Of a DNA stretch of 64,000 nt, positions 9,138-20,564 are shown in pieces. How positions within the stretch are numbered: the stretch's first letter is position 1; each line of letters begins with the position of its first letter. The notes under the pieces were generated by a model. The model worked only from the letters and a program-made list of their open reading frames with translations. It was not told where the DNA came from and did not search any database. Source of the DNA: Oxalobacteraceae bacterium CAVE-383 (lineage in GTDB: Bacteria > Pseudomonadota > Gammaproteobacteria > Burkholderiales > Burkholderiaceae_D); the NCBI GenBank assembly GCA_004134995.1, contig REGP01000007.1:62001-126000 (forward strand), written 5' to 3'. A program made the position numbers and the translations under genes.

Positions 9138-10124
9138 ATGAATATATCGTCACGCCAATTGAAGGCCTTCCTGCTGACCGCCCGCCTCGGCAATTTCACC
9201 AAGGCGGCCGAAGTCATGCATCTCACCCAGGCCGGCCTGAGCGTCATGATGCGCGAACTGGAAACGCAGCTGGACGCGCGCCTGTTCGACCGCACCACGC
9301 GCACGGTGACCCTGACCGGCGCCGGCGAGAAATTCCTGCCGGCGGCCATCCGGGCGCTGAGTGAAATCGAAGACGCGGCGGCGCAAATCAATGCGATCGG
9401 CGAAAAGGCCAGGCATACGCTGCGCATTGCGGCCACGCCGTTCGTCTCGTCGAACCTGATGCCGCCCATCTGCCGTCTTTTCCGGACACGCTATCCGGAA
9501 GTCGCGATTCAATTTGTCGACTGCGCGCTCAAGCAGGTGCATGCCCTGGTTGAAAACGGCGAGGCCGATCTTGGCTTCGGTTTCTTTTTCAAGGCCTCCA
9601 GAGGCATTGAACGCACCTTGCTGCATGCATTCTCTCTGATGCGCATCGCAGCGCTCGACGATGCCGATGCCGATGCCCATGCCGACCTTGCCGCCCTCCG
9701 GCCGGGCGCCATGGTTGCAGGCAAGGCGCCCTGGTCGGCGCTGGAAAGCGCCTCCTTGCTGGCCTTGCCCGCGGATAATCCGATACAGCAATTGGTGGAA
9801 ACGCATCTGGCCGCCGTGCGCCCGCGGCATGAAGAAAAGCCGGCATTCAATTACTTTGAAACCCTGATCGCCATGACCGCCAGCGGCATGGGCGCCACGG
9901 TGCTGCCTTCGCTGGCGCTGATCGGATGCCAGCGCTATCCGGTGCGGTGCGACATCCTGGTGCCGCGGGTCTCGCTGGGCCTGCACCAGATCAGCAAACG
10001 GGGCCGCGGCAAAACGCCCGTCATGGCCGACTTCACCGCGACGCTGATCGCCGAACTGCCCGGTCTGATGCAGACGGAACATCTCGCACGGCGCAGCGGG
10101 AGTCCGGGCGCGATCCAGGCCTGA
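9138..10124 (+). CDS. LysR-family transcriptional regulator
   Basis: 328 residues, slightly long for LysR because of a tail after about residue 300. The HTH (RQLKAFLLTARLGNFTKAAEVMHLTQAGLSV, read in parts) fills residues 5-60. A short Asp-Ala run (DDADADAHADLA) near residue 174 comes from a GATGCC-type microrepeat in the DNA. It is divergent from the monooxygenase-MFS operon across 133 bp of AT-rich DNA and probably controls it. Its stop lies 3 bp from the stop of the convergent hydrolase gene. Confidence 0.9.
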   Translation: MNISSRQLKAFLLTARLGNFTKAAEVMHLTQAGLSVMMRELETQLDARLFDRTTRTVTLTGAGEKFLPAAIRALSEIEDAAAQINAIGEKARHTLRIAATPFVSSNLMPPICRLFRTRYPEVAIQFVDCALKQVHALVENGEADLGFGFFFKASRGIERTLLHAFSLMRIAALDDADADAHADLAALRPGAMVAGKAPWSALESASLLALPADNPIQQLVETHLAAVRPRHEEKPAFNYFETLIAMTASGMGATVLPSLALIGCQRYPVRCDILVPRVSLGLHQISKRGRGKTPVMADFTATLIAELPGLMQTEHLARRSGSPGAIQA

Positions 10125-10127
10125 CGG

Positions 10128-11177
10128 TCAGAACCGGTCGACGTCGATAATCGCCTGCGCAAACGCCTGCGGCGCTTCCTGCGGCAAGTTGTGGCCGATG
10201 CCGCCGGTCAAGGTCCGGTGCGCGTATTTGCCGGTGAATTTGCCGCGATAGACGGATGGATCGAAGAACGGCGCGCCGTTGGCGTCGCCTTCCATCGTGA
10301 TCGCCGGAATGTTGATGGCCGGCGCCAGCGCCAGCCGCTTTTCCAGGCTGTCGTATTGCGCTTCGCCCGCGGCAATGCCCATCTTCCAGCGGTAATTGTG
10401 GATCACGATGGCGACGTAATCCGGATTGTCGAAAGAAGCGGCGCTGCGGTCGAGCGTGGCGTCGTCGAATTTCCAGCGCGGCGATGCCTGTTCCCAGATC
10501 AGTTTGGCGAAATCGCGCCGGTTTTTTTCGTAGCCGGCCGCGCCGCGATCGGTGGCGAAATAGAATTGATACCACCAGGCGAACTCGGCTTTGGGCGGCA
10601 GCGGTACGGTCCTGGTATCGATATTGGTCATCAGATAGCCGCTCACCGACACCAATGCCTTGCAACGCTCCGGAAATACCGCCGCCATGATGCAGGCGGT
10701 GCGCGCGCCCCAGTCGAAGCCGCCGATAACGGCCTTGTCGATCTTGAGCGCATCCATCAAGGCGATGATGTCGAGCGCAACGCGCGACTGTTGCGCATTG
10801 CGGAAGGTTTTGGCGGACAGGAAACGCGTGCTGCCGTGGCCGCGCAGATACGGCACGATGACGCGGTAGCCCTGCGCCGCCAGTATCGGCGCGACGTCGG
10901 CGAAGCTGTGGATATCGTAGGGCCAGCCGTGCAGCAGGATGACCGGCGGGCCGTCGGCGGGACCGGCTTCGGCGTAGCCGATATTCAACTGGCCGGCGTC
11001 GATCTGTCTGATGGAAGCGAAAGCGGTATTCGGGCCGGATGCAGTCCCGGACGATGAAGGCGTAGCGCCCGTTGCCGCTTTCGCGGCGCCGATCATGCCG
11101 AGCTGGGCGGCGGCGAGGGTAGCGGCGGCAGTGCCGAACAGGCGGCGGCGGTTCTGGTTGACGGTATCGGCGGACAT
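10128..11177 (-). CDS. Tat-exported alpha/beta hydrolase, epoxide hydrolase-like
   Basis: 349 residues. The N-terminus has a twin-arginine signal (NRRRLFG followed by an Ala-rich hydrophobic stretch ending AAKA), so the protein is predicted to be folded and then exported. The mature part has HGWP as the oxyanion region and GGFDWGAR around the nucleophile. An aspartate at that position fits epoxide hydrolases or dehalogenases rather than serine esterases. A C-terminal GIGHNLPQEAP supplies the catalytic histidine. The ATG at 11177 follows GGAG. Substrate unknown. It may follow the desaturase gene in one transcript. Confidence 0.85.
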   Translation of the reverse strand: MSADTVNQNRRRLFGTAAATLAAAQLGMIGAAKAATGATPSSSGTASGPNTAFASIRQIDAGQLNIGYAEAGPADGPPVILLHGWPYDIHSFADVAPILAAQGYRVIVPYLRGHGSTRFLSAKTFRNAQQSRVALDIIALMDALKIDKAVIGGFDWGARTACIMAAVFPERCKALVSVSGYLMTNIDTRTVPLPPKAEFAWWYQFYFATDRGAAGYEKNRRDFAKLIWEQASPRWKFDDATLDRSAASFDNPDYVAIVIHNYRWKMGIAAGEAQYDSLEKRLALAPAINIPAITMEGDANGAPFFDPSVYRGKFTGKYAHRTLTGGIGHNLPQEAPQAFAQAIIDVDRF

Positions 11178-11311
11178 CTATTTCTCCAGTCGGGTTGGGA
11201 TGAACAGATTAAGCCTGCCCAGTGTATCCGCGATGTGTCCGCAACCCGCCTTGTTTGTATGCGCGCGTACCGCCGTGCCGGCAGATACAAAACGCTACAA
11301 ATCCCCCGTTT

Positions 11312-12325
11312 CTAGAACGCCGTCAGGAACGACACCGCATTGATCCCGGGGCTGCGCCCCTGTTTGACCGCCGCCATGTAATCGGTCCCGCTCATTTCTT
11401 CCTCCACCACCATCACGCGCGCTACCCGGTAGCGGCAATAACATTGCAATTGCGCAATGAACGGAATCGCATTGTCGGTGCGCTCGCCATACATTTCCCT
11501 GTGCAAGGCCGGCAACTGATACCAGGGCGCTACCGAGCGCGAATGATGGGCGTTGTGATAGCCGAAATTGAGCACCAGCAGATTGACCCAGCGGTATTTC
11601 AGCGACAAAGGATTGCTGAAGGTGTGCGCCTGTTCGTAGTCGCGGTCGCCTTTGAAGGGCAGCGGCGTCTTGTCGAACAGGGTGTAGGTGCCGGCGTAAT
11701 CGTGCTGCAGCGTATCCATGAAGCGCAGCACGGTCAGCATGATCAGGTAGGCCACGGCATACAACGCCGCCGCGGCAGGATGAAACCACAACAGGGCGCC
11801 GTACAGCCCGCCGCGGATCAGGATGGTCAGCACGTTTTTCATACGCTGCGATTTGCGCTGCGGGATGATGAACGAACCGAATATCAGCACGATATGCATC
11901 AGCACTTCCTGCGCCGGAATGAACATGTATTCCAGGAAAAGCACCAGCTTCAGCATCAGCGGATGCCGCTCGAACCACTTGCGGTATTCGAACCAGCACA
12001 GATCGCCGTTATCGACGTGATGGCGGAAATGCTTGTGGCGCACATCCTCGTAGGTGCCGTAGCAGCTGCCGTTGAGCCACATCAGCATGCGGCCCAGCGT
12101 GGCGTTGTGCTCGTTTTTTTTGAAGATGGTGTTATGCGCGCATTCGTGCAGCATATAGGCCGAGATGATCATGCCGTGCGCCAGCACCAGCGTGGCAATC
12201 GCATCGATGCGCCAGTCGCCGCTGAACAGGCCGGCCAATCCGATGGTATAGGCCAGTACGGCATAGCCCAGGGCCAGGCCGTGCAGGAGGAATCCTTGTT
12301 TTGTTTTGAAAAGGCCAGTGATCAT
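11312..12325 (-). CDS. Membrane fatty-acid desaturase family protein
   Basis: About 337 residues. Three histidine clusters of the membrane di-iron desaturases are visible: HECAHN, HKHFRHH and YHNAHH. Hydrophobic stretches lie between them. The expected role is O2-dependent desaturation or hydroxylation of an acyl chain or other lipid at the inner membrane. I place the start at the ATG at 12325 (MITGLFKTK); no strong ribosome-binding site is visible, and a GTG five codons upstream or an in-frame start at 12394 is possible. The neighbours (TorF-like porin, exported hydrolase) give no clear pathway. Confidence 0.8.
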   Translation of the reverse strand: MITGLFKTKQGFLLHGLALGYAVLAYTIGLAGLFSGDWRIDAIATLVLAHGMIISAYMLHECAHNTIFKKNEHNATLGRMLMWLNGSCYGTYEDVRHKHFRHHVDNGDLCWFEYRKWFERHPLMLKLVLFLEYMFIPAQEVLMHIVLIFGSFIIPQRKSQRMKNVLTILIRGGLYGALLWFHPAAAALYAVAYLIMLTVLRFMDTLQHDYAGTYTLFDKTPLPFKGDRDYEQAHTFSNPLSLKYRWVNLLVLNFGYHNAHHSRSVAPWYQLPALHREMYGERTDNAIPFIAQLQCYCRYRVARVMVVEEEMSGTDYMAAVKQGRSPGINAVSFLTAF

Positions 12326-12502
12326 GTTTTCATCATTCACGCTGTGCCGGGTCGTCCCGGCGATAACTCTGAATGCAGGAGCCGTCCCCTGCATTTAGCA
12401 TCATCCATGCCAACTGCTGCTGAATCGCCCATGCCGGTGGAACAGCCCGGGCGGCATCGGAATCGACGCTGCCCAGACTATTCGCGCCGGGCTTCGCATG
12501 GA

Positions 12503-13429
12503 TCAGAAGCCGAGACTCAGCATACCGACGATGCGATTGTTTTGATGGATGCCGAAACGGTTCTGGCCGCCGATGATGCCCTGGACATTCCACGACACCG
12601 GCGTGCTGCCGATCGGTCCGCCCACGGCCAGCGTCAGATGGCGGAAGCCGCCGCTGCTTGGCCGGTTGCCGGCGAAGCAGCCGTTGATCACGAACGATTC
12701 ATTGGCCGCGCAGGACGTGCCGGTGGCGGTGTCGGTCGTGCCCAGGTATTTGCCTTCCTTCTTGTAGGTATACGCGCCCAGCGTGCCGGTGAACGTGAGA
12801 CCCCACATGATCGGCTTGGTCCAGACCGCGGTCCAGTAGGTGTCGCCCTTGTTGCCCCACACCGTGTCGTTGAGCAAGGTCTGCGCGTTGAACGCCAGTT
12901 CGCCATACGTCAGGCCGGCCTTGGTTTCCAGCGCGTTGGCGTGGCTGCCGTTGATGTAGTAGTAGCCGGTGCCGCCCAGGGTGTAGCCGAGGTCGCCCGC
13001 GATGTTGCCGCTGTAGGCGCCGTAGAAATCGTTTTCGATCGATTTGTTTTTCCCGAAATCCGTGATGCTGCGGTCGGCATACGATTTGCCGAGCTGCTCA
13101 TACGAATAATTGATGGTGGAAGCCCAGTAGCCGAAGCTCCAGCCGCTGCTGTGCACGGCATCGAAACCCCATTGCAGCGCGGCCGACGAAGACTCGGGCG
13201 CATCGCCGCCGGAATTGCCCAGCGGCGCGCCGTTGCCGTAAGTCGTGGTGGCGCCGCGCAGCACATAGCGCGATGCAAGATCGATGTGCTTGGTGACGGT
13301 CCATGGGCCTGGGGCTTCCGGCGCCGGCGCCATATCGGCGGTCTCCGCGGCGGCATTGCCCGCGGCCAGGAATATTACGGCAAGAGCGCCCGCGTTAACG
13401 GAACGGTACAAGGAATGCAGAGTAGACAT
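12503..13429 (-). CDS. TorF-family putative outer-membrane porin
   Basis: 308 residues. An N-terminal signal peptide ends about AAGNAAAE. The mature start HIDLASRYVLRGATTT is the diagnostic opening of the TorF/Gcw_chp family, and the protein ends in phenylalanine (SLGF) as beta-barrels do. The rest alternates short polar and aromatic stretches typical of beta-strands. The ATG at 13429 is preceded by GGAG. It probably forms an outer-membrane channel. It lies 107 bp downstream of the guanidine-type operon and may be read with it or on its own. Confidence 0.8.
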   Translation of the reverse strand: MSTLHSLYRSVNAGALAVIFLAAGNAAAETADMAPAPEAPGPWTVTKHIDLASRYVLRGATTTYGNGAPLGNSGGDAPESSSAALQWGFDAVHSSGWSFGYWASTINYSYEQLGKSYADRSITDFGKNKSIENDFYGAYSGNIAGDLGYTLGGTGYYYINGSHANALETKAGLTYGELAFNAQTLLNDTVWGNKGDTYWTAVWTKPIMWGLTFTGTLGAYTYKKEGKYLGTTDTATGTSCAANESFVINGCFAGNRPSSGGFRHLTLAVGGPIGSTPVSWNVQGIIGGQNRFGIHQNNRIVGMLSLGF

Positions 13430-13536
13430 TTCATTTCTCCAAAAGGCTTGGTTGGTTGAGATAACGCATTTAAGGACGAGGCTACGGATCGAACTACAGG
13501 TGAGACATTTCACTTCTTGCATTGCATTGAGGCATT

Positions 13537-15402
13537 TCATTGTTTGCGCGCCAGCCACGCGCGCCAGCCGCCGAACGCGCTGATATCCAGCGCGCCGGCC
13601 AGGCCGGCCGGCTCGCAGATAAACCCGGACGTCCAGCTGCCGTCGGCAAGCTCGGTGCGGCCGATGCCGAGCGGCGCCGGAATGCCGGCCACGAAGCTGC
13701 CGAACTGCGCAACAGGCATTTCCCAGACTTCCACTTCGATGGCATATCCCTGCGCGCCCGGTTCAACCCGCGCCAGCCCGGGACGCTGCACGCCGATGCC
13801 GACGCCAGCCTCGGCCAGCGCATACAGCCGATAACAAGGCGCCGTCGCGGTTGCCGCCACCAGCCTTGCGCCGCGGCTGCTCAACTGGTGATGCAGCGGC
13901 TGGCCCAGCAGATGCGCGCCGCAGACCGCGACCCGGATCTGGCCGTCCTGTCCGGCCGCCGGAAGATCTTGCGGCATGGCCGTTGCCGTCAATCCCGTCG
14001 CGCCCAGGCCCAGGCCCAGGCCGATAGCGGCCGGCAAAGACCGCTGCCAGCGCCTTGCCAGATGCAGCAGCGGCACGTCCTGATGCGCGGGCGCGGCGAA
14101 GGTCACGCCGAACGGCAGGCCGTCGGCCAGCATCGAGAACGGCACGGCGACACCGGCGTAGTCGAGCAGGTTCATGAAGTTGGTATAGAGGCCGAGCTCG
14201 CTGTTGCGGGCGATCGGTTCATGCAGCATGGCGGCGATGGTGGGATGCGAAGGCGCGGTCGGCAGCAATAGTGCGTCGACGCTGTTCCAGGTCTGTTCGC
14301 AGCGGCGCGCCAGATCGCGCAGGCGGTAGGCCGCGGCGAAGGCGTCCGCCGCCAGCGGCTTGGCGCCGCCCAAGGTAATGTCGCGCGTGACCGGAAACAC
14401 CGCTTCGGGCTTCGCATCGATGAATTCCTTGATCGCCAGATAGCGTTCCGCCACCCACGGGCCTTCATAGAGCAGCCGCGCCGCTTCGAGATAAGGCGCG
14501 AAATCGATCGTGACCAGCTCGGCGCCGATGCTGCGCGCATGTTCGCAGGCGGCGTCGAAGGCTTCCTTGTAGCCGTCCTGGAAAAAACGCAACTGATCGG
14601 ACGCCGGCACGCCCAGCCGGAAACGCGGCGCCAGGCCGAAATCGAAACCGTAGGGCGCTGCGGGCCGGGCATAGGCATTGGCGGCGTCATAGCCTTGCGC
14701 GACGGCGAACACGCGCTGCGCATCCTCGGCGGTCAGGGCGAAGATGGACGGCATGTCCAGCGAACGGCAGGCCGGCACCACGCCGCTGGTGGACAGCAGG
14801 CCGCAGGTCGGTTTCAGGCCGATCAGATTATTGAAGGCGGCCGGCACGCGGCCGGAGCCGGCGGTATCGGTTCCCAATGAAAAGCTGACCTGGCCCAGCG
14901 CCACCGAAACGGCGGAACCGGAGCTGGAGCCGCCGGAAACGCGCTTCGGATCGAAGGCATTGAGGCAGGCGCCGTATGGCGAGCGCGTGCCGTTCAGGCC
15001 GGTCGCGAACTGGTCCAGATTGGTCTTGCCGACGGCGATCGCGCCGGCGTCCAGCAGACGCTGGATCACGAAGGCGTTGACCGCCGGCACATAAGCGTAT
15101 TCCGGGCAGCCGGCCGTGGTCGGCACGCCGGCCAGATCGATGTTGTCCTTGATGGCGAACGGAATGCCGTACAGCGGCAGCCCTTCAGGGCCGCGCTGCT
15201 GCAGTTCTTTGGCGCGGGCGCGCAGCGCGTCGGCCTCGAGCCGCAGGATCCAGGCATGGTGCGGATCGGATTCGGTGGCCGCGATCACGGCCTCGATGAC
15301 GTCGAGCGGCGTGCGCACGCCGTTGCGGTAGTCCGCCTGCAGGCTGGCGATTTCCATGGAAAAACCGGCGCCGCCGGATTGAATATTTGTCTGCATGCTC
15401 AT
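13537..15402 (-). CDS. atzF: Allophanate hydrolase
   Basis: 621 residues in two parts. The amidase-signature domain covers about 1-460, with the Ser-cisSer-Lys triad visible as KDNID (Lys), GGSSSGSAV (cis-Ser) and [12 protein letters not shown] (nucleophile). The C-terminal allophanate-hydrolase domain follows a short Gly/Leu-rich linker. It splits allophanate to two ammonia and two CO2, the last step of the ATP-dependent urea/guanidine route. Its ATG overlaps the stop of the carboxylase gene (ATGA), so the two are translationally coupled. Confidence 0.95.
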   Translation of the reverse strand: MSMQTNIQSGGAGFSMEIASLQADYRNGVRTPLDVIEAVIAATESDPHHAWILRLEADALRARAKELQQRGPEGLPLYGIPFAIKDNIDLAGVPTTAGCPEYAYVPAVNAFVIQRLLDAGAIAVGKTNLDQFATGLNGTRSPYGACLNAFDPKRVSGGSSSGSAVSVALGQVSFSLGTDTAGSGRVPAAFNNLIGLKPTCGLLSTSGVVPACRSLDMPSIFALTAEDAQRVFAVAQGYDAANAYARPAAPYGFDFGLAPRFRLGVPASDQLRFFQDGYKEAFDAACEHARSIGAELVTIDFAPYLEAARLLYEGPWVAERYLAIKEFIDAKPEAVFPVTRDITLGGAKPLAADAFAAAYRLRDLARRCEQTWNSVDALLLPTAPSHPTIAAMLHEPIARNSELGLYTNFMNLLDYAGVAVPFSMLADGLPFGVTFAAPAHQDVPLLHLARRWQRSLPAAIGLGLGLGATGLTATAMPQDLPAAGQDGQIRVAVCGAHLLGQPLHHQLSSRGARLVAATATAPCYRLYALAEAGVGIGVQRPGLARVEPGAQGYAIEVEVWEMPVAQFGSFVAGIPAPLGIGRTELADGSWTSGFICEPAGLAGALDISAFGGWRAWLARKQ

Positions 15403-18400
15403 GCCCCTTTCCCTTCCTTATCGCTCTGCTTGTTCTGCTTGTTCTCGATGGACGGCGTCAGCGCGCCGAGCACGGCCACCTCCTGCCCGGCGCCGACCGC
15501 ATTGCCTTCGGCGCAGCGAATGCGCAGGACGCGGCCGGCGCCGGGCGCGGTTACCGCGAATTCCATCTTCATCGACTCCACGACCAGCAAGGTGTCGCCT
15601 TCGGCCACCACGTCGCCTTCGGCCACCAGGACTTTCCAGACGCTGCCCGGCACCTGCGTGCAGATGGCGCTGGCGCCTTCGGGCATGTCGAATGCATCCG
15701 CCGCCGGCGCGGCGATTTCGGTTTCGTCGATGTATTCGGCTTGCCCTTGAACACGCCAGCGTTCGCGTTCGGCTTCGAACGAATCCTGCTGGCGCGTCTT
15801 GAAGCGGCCGATGTCTTCGGCATTGGCGTCGAGGAATTCGCTGTATTGCCGCATGCTGAATTCGCCGTCTTCGATGCGCAGCGGATAGCGGCCTGCCGGG
15901 AAATCGCGGCGGATCTGCAGCAGCTCTTCCTCGCCTACCGGATAGAAGCGGATGCGGTCGAAGAAACGCAGCAGCCAGGGCTTGCCGGCCTCGAACGCCA
16001 GCGCGCCGCTGGCCGCGTCGCGCCAGCGGTTCCACATCTGCAAGGTGCGGCCGACGAACTGATAGCCGCCCGGGCCTTCCATGCCGTACACGCACATATA
16101 GGCGCCGCCGATGCCGACCGCATTCTCCGGGGTCCAGGTGCGCGCCGGATTGTATTTGGTGGTCACCAGGCGATGGCGCGGATCGACCGGCGTGGCCACC
16201 GGCGCGCCCAGATACACGTCGCCCAGGCCGAGCACCAGATAGCTGGCGTCGAACACGATGCGCTTGACGTCTTCGATGCTGTCGAGGCCGTTCATGCGGC
16301 GGATGAATTCGATATTGCTGGGGCACCATGGCGCGTCGGGACGCACCGATTGCATATACTTTTCGATGGCCAGGCGCGTCGCGCTGTCGTCCCATGAGAG
16401 CGGCAGATAAACCGTGCGCGAGGGCACGGTCAGATCGTCCGTGTCGCCCAGCGCATCGTCGGCTGCGGCGATCGCTTCGAGCAGGGCGGCGCGGCCGATG
16501 CGGCGCGGATCGAAATGCAATTGCAGCGAGCGGATGCCGGGGGTCAGATCGACGATGCCGTCCAGCGCGCGCGCCTGCAATGCCGAATGCAGCGCATGAA
16601 TGCGCATGCGCAGGGCGATGTCCAGTTTGAGGTCGCCCAGCTCCACCAGCAGATAGCGGTCGCCGGCCTGGCGCACCACCACGCCGGGACGGCCCGGCTG
16701 CGCGGCGCGTTCGAAGACGATCGGCGAATCGTCCGCAGGCGAAGATTGCGCACTGAAACCGGCTTGCGTCATGACGGACGCCGGCGCTTCCAGCGTCGCC
16801 ACCCAGCGATCCTGCGCATCCTGCAAGGCCAAGGCCTGCTCTGGCGTGATGCGGCGGAAGCGCACGCTGTCGCCCGGGCGCAATTGGCCCAGCTTCCAGC
16901 GCTCCGCCGCGACCACCACGGCCGGGCAGACGAAGCCGCCCAGGCTGGGGCCGTCCGGACCCAGGATCACCGGCATGTCGCCGGTGAAATCGATGGCGCC
17001 GATGGCATAGGCGTTGTCATGGATGTTGGAAGGATGCAGCCCGGCCTCGCCGCCGTCGTGGCGCGCCCAGACCGGCTTGGGGCCGATCAGGCGCACGCCG
17101 GTGCGGCTGGAGTTGTAATGCACTTGCCAGTCGGTGCCGAAGAAGGTGTCGATATCGCCGTCGGTGAAGAAATCCGGCGCGCCGTGCGGACCATAGAGCA
17201 CGCCGATTTCCCATGGCGTTGCGCCATCGGCATAGACCGGCCGGGCCGCGGGGGCCATGCCGATATTGGTATCGGCGCCGGCATCGCCGCCGACGTGCAG
17301 CATGTCGCCCACGCGCAGCGTACGGCCGGCGTGGCCGCCGAATTGCCCCAGCGTGAAGGTGGCGCGGCTGCCCAGGTAAGCCGGTACGTCGATGCCGCCG
17401 CGCACGGCCAGATAGGCCCGGCTGCCGCCGCCCGCGGTCACGGCGCCAACCTTGAGCACGCTGCCGGCCTTGACCGCAATCGCCTGCCAGAGGCCGACCG
17501 GATTGCCGTCCAGCGTGGCGCTCATGGCCGCGCCGCACAGCGCGACCAGGCCATCGCCATGGAAACGGATAGCCGGGCCGCTCATGGTGCATTCGAGGCC
17601 GGCGGCGTGATCCGCATTGCCGACCAGCCGGTTGGCGAAGCGGAAGGCCAGATCGTCCATCGGCCCCGACGGCGGCACGCCGACGTCCCAATAGCCTTGC
17701 CGGCCCGGCCAGTCCTGCACCGTGGTTTGCACGCCGGGTTCGAGAATTTCAAAGGCTTCCGGCCGATAGACGAAATCGGCCAGCGAGCGCGTGACGATCC
17801 TGCCTTCGACGAAGACGTCGGAAGCCGCGATCGCGCGCAGATAGCGCAGATTGGTTTCGATGCCGGCCAGCCGCGAGTCGGCCAGCGCGCGCTGCAGCCG
17901 CTGCACGGCGTCGGCGCGGTCGCGTCCGGTGACGATCAGCTTGGCGATCATCGGATCGTAATTGGGCGGCACTTCGCTGCCGGTGGCGACCCAGGTTTCG
18001 ATGCGCGCATCGGCCGGAAAGACGACTTCGGTCAGCCGTCCCGCGCTGGGCTGGAAGTTGCGCGCCGGATCTTCGGCGTAGAGGCGCACCTGGATCGATG
18101 CGCCTTTCGAGGCAGGTGCAGCGAGTTCAAAATTATCGCCGCGCGCCAGCCGCACCATCCAGCTCACCAGATCGATGCCGGTCACTTGCTCCGTCACGCC
18201 ATGCTCCACCTGCAGCCGCGTGTTCACTTCGAGGAAATAGAAAGCCTGCGATTCGGCATCGAGCACGAATTCGACCGTGCCGGCCGAGCGATACGACACC
18301 GCCTCGCCCAGGCGCACCGCGGCTTCCAGCAAGGCGGCGCGGGTGGCGGCATCCAGATGCGGCGCCGGCGTTTCCTCCACCACTTTCTGATTGCGCCGCT

Positions 18401-19091
18401 GCGCCGAGCAATCGCGTTCGCCCAGCGCGATCACTTTGCCGCGGCCGTCGCCGAACAGCTGCACTTCGACGTGCCGCGCCTGCTCCACGAATTTTTCCAG
18501 GAACAGGCCGGCGTCCTTGAAGTTGGCTTGCGCCAGGCGCTGCACGGCTTCGAAGGCCGGCGCCATCTCGGCCGCATCGCGGATCAGCCGCATGCCGATG
18601 CCGCCGCCGCCGGCCGTGCTCTTGAGCATCACCGGATAACCGATGCGCAGCGCCTCCGATTGCGCCGAGGCCAGATCGGCCAGCAGGCCGCTGCCGGGCA
18701 GCAAGGGGATATTGTGCTGCTCGGCCAGCGCGCGCGCCGTATGCTTCAGGCCGAAGGCCAGCATCTGCTGCGGCGTCGGTCCGATGAAGGCAATGCCGGC
18801 GTCTTCGCAGGCCTGCGCGAAGCCCGGGTTTTCCGAGAGAAAGCCGTAGCCGGGATGGATCGCGCCGGCGCCGGTTTCGCGCGCCACCGCCAGGATGCGC
18901 TCGGCATTCAGATAACTGAGCGCGGCCGGCGCCGGGCCGATGCAGACCGCTTCATCGGCCTGGGATACATGGGCGGAATCGGCGTCGGCTTCCGAATATA
19001 CGGCCACGGACTGCAATCCCAGCGCGCGCAGGGAACGGATAATCCGGCAAGCGATCGCGCCCCGATTTGCAATTAAGACTTTAGTAAACAT
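15399..19091 (-). CDS. Biotin-dependent urea/guanidine carboxylase
   Basis: 1230 residues, the full length for this single-chain carboxylase. Domains in order: biotin carboxylase (1-450, with the ATP-grasp loop [12 protein letters not shown]), KipA/AHS2-like (about 455-770), KipI/AHS1-like (about 800-1010), a helical region, and a biotin carrier domain with VVESMKMEF, biotin-lysine about 1175. Proteins annotated as urea carboxylase that sit with UAAP genes and guanidine-I riboswitches are known to be guanidine carboxylases, giving carboxyguanidine. The riboswitch upstream of this operon makes guanidine the better call, but sequence alone does not exclude urea. Confidence 0.93.
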   Translation of the reverse strand: MFTKVLIANRGAIACRIIRSLRALGLQSVAVYSEADADSAHVSQADEAVCIGPAPAALSYLNAERILAVARETGAGAIHPGYGFLSENPGFAQACEDAGIAFIGPTPQQMLAFGLKHTARALAEQHNIPLLPGSGLLADLASAQSEALRIGYPVMLKSTAGGGGIGMRLIRDAAEMAPAFEAVQRLAQANFKDAGLFLEKFVEQARHVEVQLFGDGRGKVIALGERDCSAQRRNQKVVEETPAPHLDAATRAALLEAAVRLGEAVSYRSAGTVEFVLDAESQAFYFLEVNTRLQVEHGVTEQVTGIDLVSWMVRLARGDNFELAAPASKGASIQVRLYAEDPARNFQPSAGRLTEVVFPADARIETWVATGSEVPPNYDPMIAKLIVTGRDRADAVQRLQRALADSRLAGIETNLRYLRAIAASDVFVEGRIVTRSLADFVYRPEAFEILEPGVQTTVQDWPGRQGYWDVGVPPSGPMDDLAFRFANRLVGNADHAAGLECTMSGPAIRFHGDGLVALCGAAMSATLDGNPVGLWQAIAVKAGSVLKVGAVTAGGGSRAYLAVRGGIDVPAYLGSRATFTLGQFGGHAGRTLRVGDMLHVGGDAGADTNIGMAPAARPVYADGATPWEIGVLYGPHGAPDFFTDGDIDTFFGTDWQVHYNSSRTGVRLIGPKPVWARHDGGEAGLHPSNIHDNAYAIGAIDFTGDMPVILGPDGPSLGGFVCPAVVVAAERWKLGQLRPGDSVRFRRITPEQALALQDAQDRWVATLEAPASVMTQAGFSAQSSPADDSPIVFERAAQPGRPGVVVRQAGDRYLLVELGDLKLDIALRMRIHALHSALQARALDGIVDLTPGIRSLQLHFDPRRIGRAALLEAIAAADDALGDTDDLTVPSRTVYLPLSWDDSATRLAIEKYMQSVRPDAPWCPSNIEFIRRMNGLDSIEDVKRIVFDASYLVLGLGDVYLGAPVATPVDPRHRLVTTKYNPARTWTPENAVGIGGAYMCVYGMEGPGGYQFVGRTLQMWNRWRDAASGALAFEAGKPWLLRFFDRIRFYPVGEEELLQIRRDFPAGRYPLRIEDGEFSMRQYSEFLDANAEDIGRFKTRQQDSFEAERERWRVQGQAEYIDETEIAAPAADAFDMPEGASAICTQVPGSVWKVLVAEGDVVAEGDTLLVVESMKMEFAVTAPGAGRVLRIRCAEGNAVGAGQEVAVLGALTPSIENKQNKQSDKEGKGA

Positions 19092-19209
19092 GGATCAAAT
19101 AGTCCGAATCGGCGGGCCGTCCTGCCGGGTTGCTCTTGTGCGCCGAGGTCGTCCACGGCGCGGTGCTGTGTGCAGCACTGTCTTTCTATTTACTCCCCTC
19201 GCGGCAGCG

Positions 19210-19851
19210 CTAATTCCAGATCAGCAATTCCGCCGGCGTCGGGTTGTACGCGTTGCAGGGATTGTTCAACTGCGGACAGTTCGAAATCAGCATCAGCACA
19301 TCCATTTCGGCGCGCAGTTCGACATACTTGCCGGGCGCGGAAATGCCGTCTTCGAACGTCAGGCCGCCCTGCTCTGTGACCGGCACGTTCATGAAAAAAT
19401 TGATGTTGGCGCCGATGTCGCGCTTGCCGATGCGTTTGTCGTGCGCGCAGGCGCGCAGGAAGTTGTCGCGGCAGCTGTGCATGTAGCGCTTGTCGAGCGC
19501 ATAGCGCACGCTGTTGCTTTCCTGCGCGCAGGCGCCGCCCAGCGTGTCGTGGCGGCCGCAGGTGTCGGCCGTGACGGTCAGCAGCGCGTTGCCGCGGTTC
19601 GAATACAGTACGGTGCCGGTGGTGATGTACAGGCTTTGCTGGCGGCGCAGCGTGCATTGCGGATCGAAGCGCTCTTCGGTTTCGTGCAGATTGAAAAACA
19701 GCGTGTCTACCGCCTGATTGCCTTCCAGATCGAGAATGCGCACGGTCTGGCCGGCCTTGATTTCCTGCACCCACGGTTCGCCGGCCGGCAGGATGGCGCG
19801 CATGGCGGCTGTTTCCGGCGTCAGGGTGCTTTGGGTCAGCTTGGTTTGCAT
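19210..19851 (-). CDS. Carboxylase-associated protein UAAP2-type (carboxyguanidine deiminase subunit)
   Basis: 213 residues from the ATG at 19851. It contains [14 protein letters not shown], a [12 protein letters not shown] stretch and MHSCRDNF, typical of the UAAP2 side of the DUF1989 family; the His/Cys residues may bind metal. With the neighbouring UAAP1-type protein it is expected to form the deiminase that turns carboxyguanidine into allophanate. It starts 8 bp after the UAAP1-type gene. The 118 bp before the carboxylase start hold a GTGCTG/CAGCAC hairpin (19167-19182) and no gene. Confidence 0.9.
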   Translation of the reverse strand: MQTKLTQSTLTPETAAMRAILPAGEPWVQEIKAGQTVRILDLEGNQAVDTLFFNLHETEERFDPQCTLRRQQSLYITTGTVLYSNRGNALLTVTADTCGRHDTLGGACAQESNSVRYALDKRYMHSCRDNFLRACAHDKRIGKRDIGANINFFMNVPVTEQGGLTFEDGISAPGKYVELRAEMDVLMLISNCPQLNNPCNAYNPTPAELLIWN

Positions 19852-19859
19852 GTCTGGCC

Positions 19860-20564
19860 TCACAGATAAAGTCGGTCGGTGTTGATGAAGCCGCGCACGT
19901 TTTCTTCGCATGCGGTGCGGCAGATTTCGGCCACCGCCGGGTCGACCCGGTTCAGCGCCAGCCGGACCGGCTTGGGATCGTAGCGATCGGCCGGATCGAG
20001 CGGGTGCTGGATCGCCGTCAACAGCACCAGCGTATCCATCGGCGCATACAGCTCGACCAGGTCGCCGGCCTTCGAATTGCCCGGCGCGAAGCGGAAAGCC
20101 CCGTCGGCGGAAACGTCGACCCGGCTGAACAGGTTCAAGGTCATCAGCAGATCCGAAATGGTCAAGCCCCACTTGCCCATTTCCACCAGCAGATTGTCCT
20201 GGCCGTTGCGGTAAAAGCCGTTGCGCAGTTCCTGATAGCGCCCTTGCCCGTACTTGCGCAGCACTTCATCCGCGTCGGACACGCCGCCGATCGGGTCGTG
20301 CCAGCCGCAGGTGTCCTGCACGATGGCGGCCAGCACGCGGCCCATGTCGGAATACAGGCAATGGCCGGCGGTCAGCTTCGCTGTGTGCTGGCATTTGAGC
20401 GTATCGGGCAGATTCAGCCGCTCGCTTTTTTCGTGGGCGTTGAGCAGCAGCAAGCTGACGTTGGCGCCGCCTTCGATGTCGGTAATGCACAGCGATTGGC
20501 CGCGCTTGAGCACCAGCGAGGCATGCCCCCCGCCCGGCACGGTTTCTTCAAGAAGTAATGCCAT
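19860..20564 (-). CDS. Carboxylase-associated protein UAAP1-type (carboxyguanidine deiminase subunit)
   Basis: 234 residues, beginning [22 protein letters not shown]. It shares the DUF1989 pattern with its neighbour ([35 protein letters not shown]). Paired UAAP1/UAAP2 proteins act together as carboxyguanidine deiminase in guanidine assimilation. The ATG at 20564 follows GAGAGAAAC. Its first 17 bases overlap the 3' end of the ABC ATPase gene, which suggests coupled translation. Which of the two subunits binds substrate cannot be told from this sequence. Confidence 0.9.
   Translation of the reverse strand: MALLLEETVPGGGHASLVLKRGQSLCITDIEGGANVSLLLLNAHEKSERLNLPDTLKCQHTAKLTAGHCLYSDMGRVLAAIVQDTCGWHDPIGGVSDADEVLRKYGQGRYQELRNGFYRNGQDNLLVEMGKWGLTISDLLMTLNLFSRVDVSADGAFRFAPGNSKAGDLVELYAPMDTLVLLTAIQHPLDPADRYDPKPVRLALNRVDPAVAEICRTACEENVRGFINTDRLYL

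Noticed and set aside
9655..9690. GATGCC microrepeat inside the LysR gene at 9138
   Set aside because: Short, in frame and inside an otherwise normal gene; it only adds a few Asp-Ala residues.
11222..13459. Long plus-strand frame opposite the desaturase and TorF-like genes
   Set aside because: The minus-strand reading has three desaturase His boxes and a signal peptide; the plus reading has nothing recognisable.
16515..19076. Open frame of about 850 codons opposite the carboxylase gene
   Set aside because: Antisense of the carboxylase; no start context and low-quality composition.
19167..19182. GTGCTG/CAGCAC hairpin before the carboxylase gene as a guanidine-II riboswitch
   Set aside because: Guanidine-II needs two hairpins with ACGR loops; this is one hairpin with a CACA loop on the transcribed strand.
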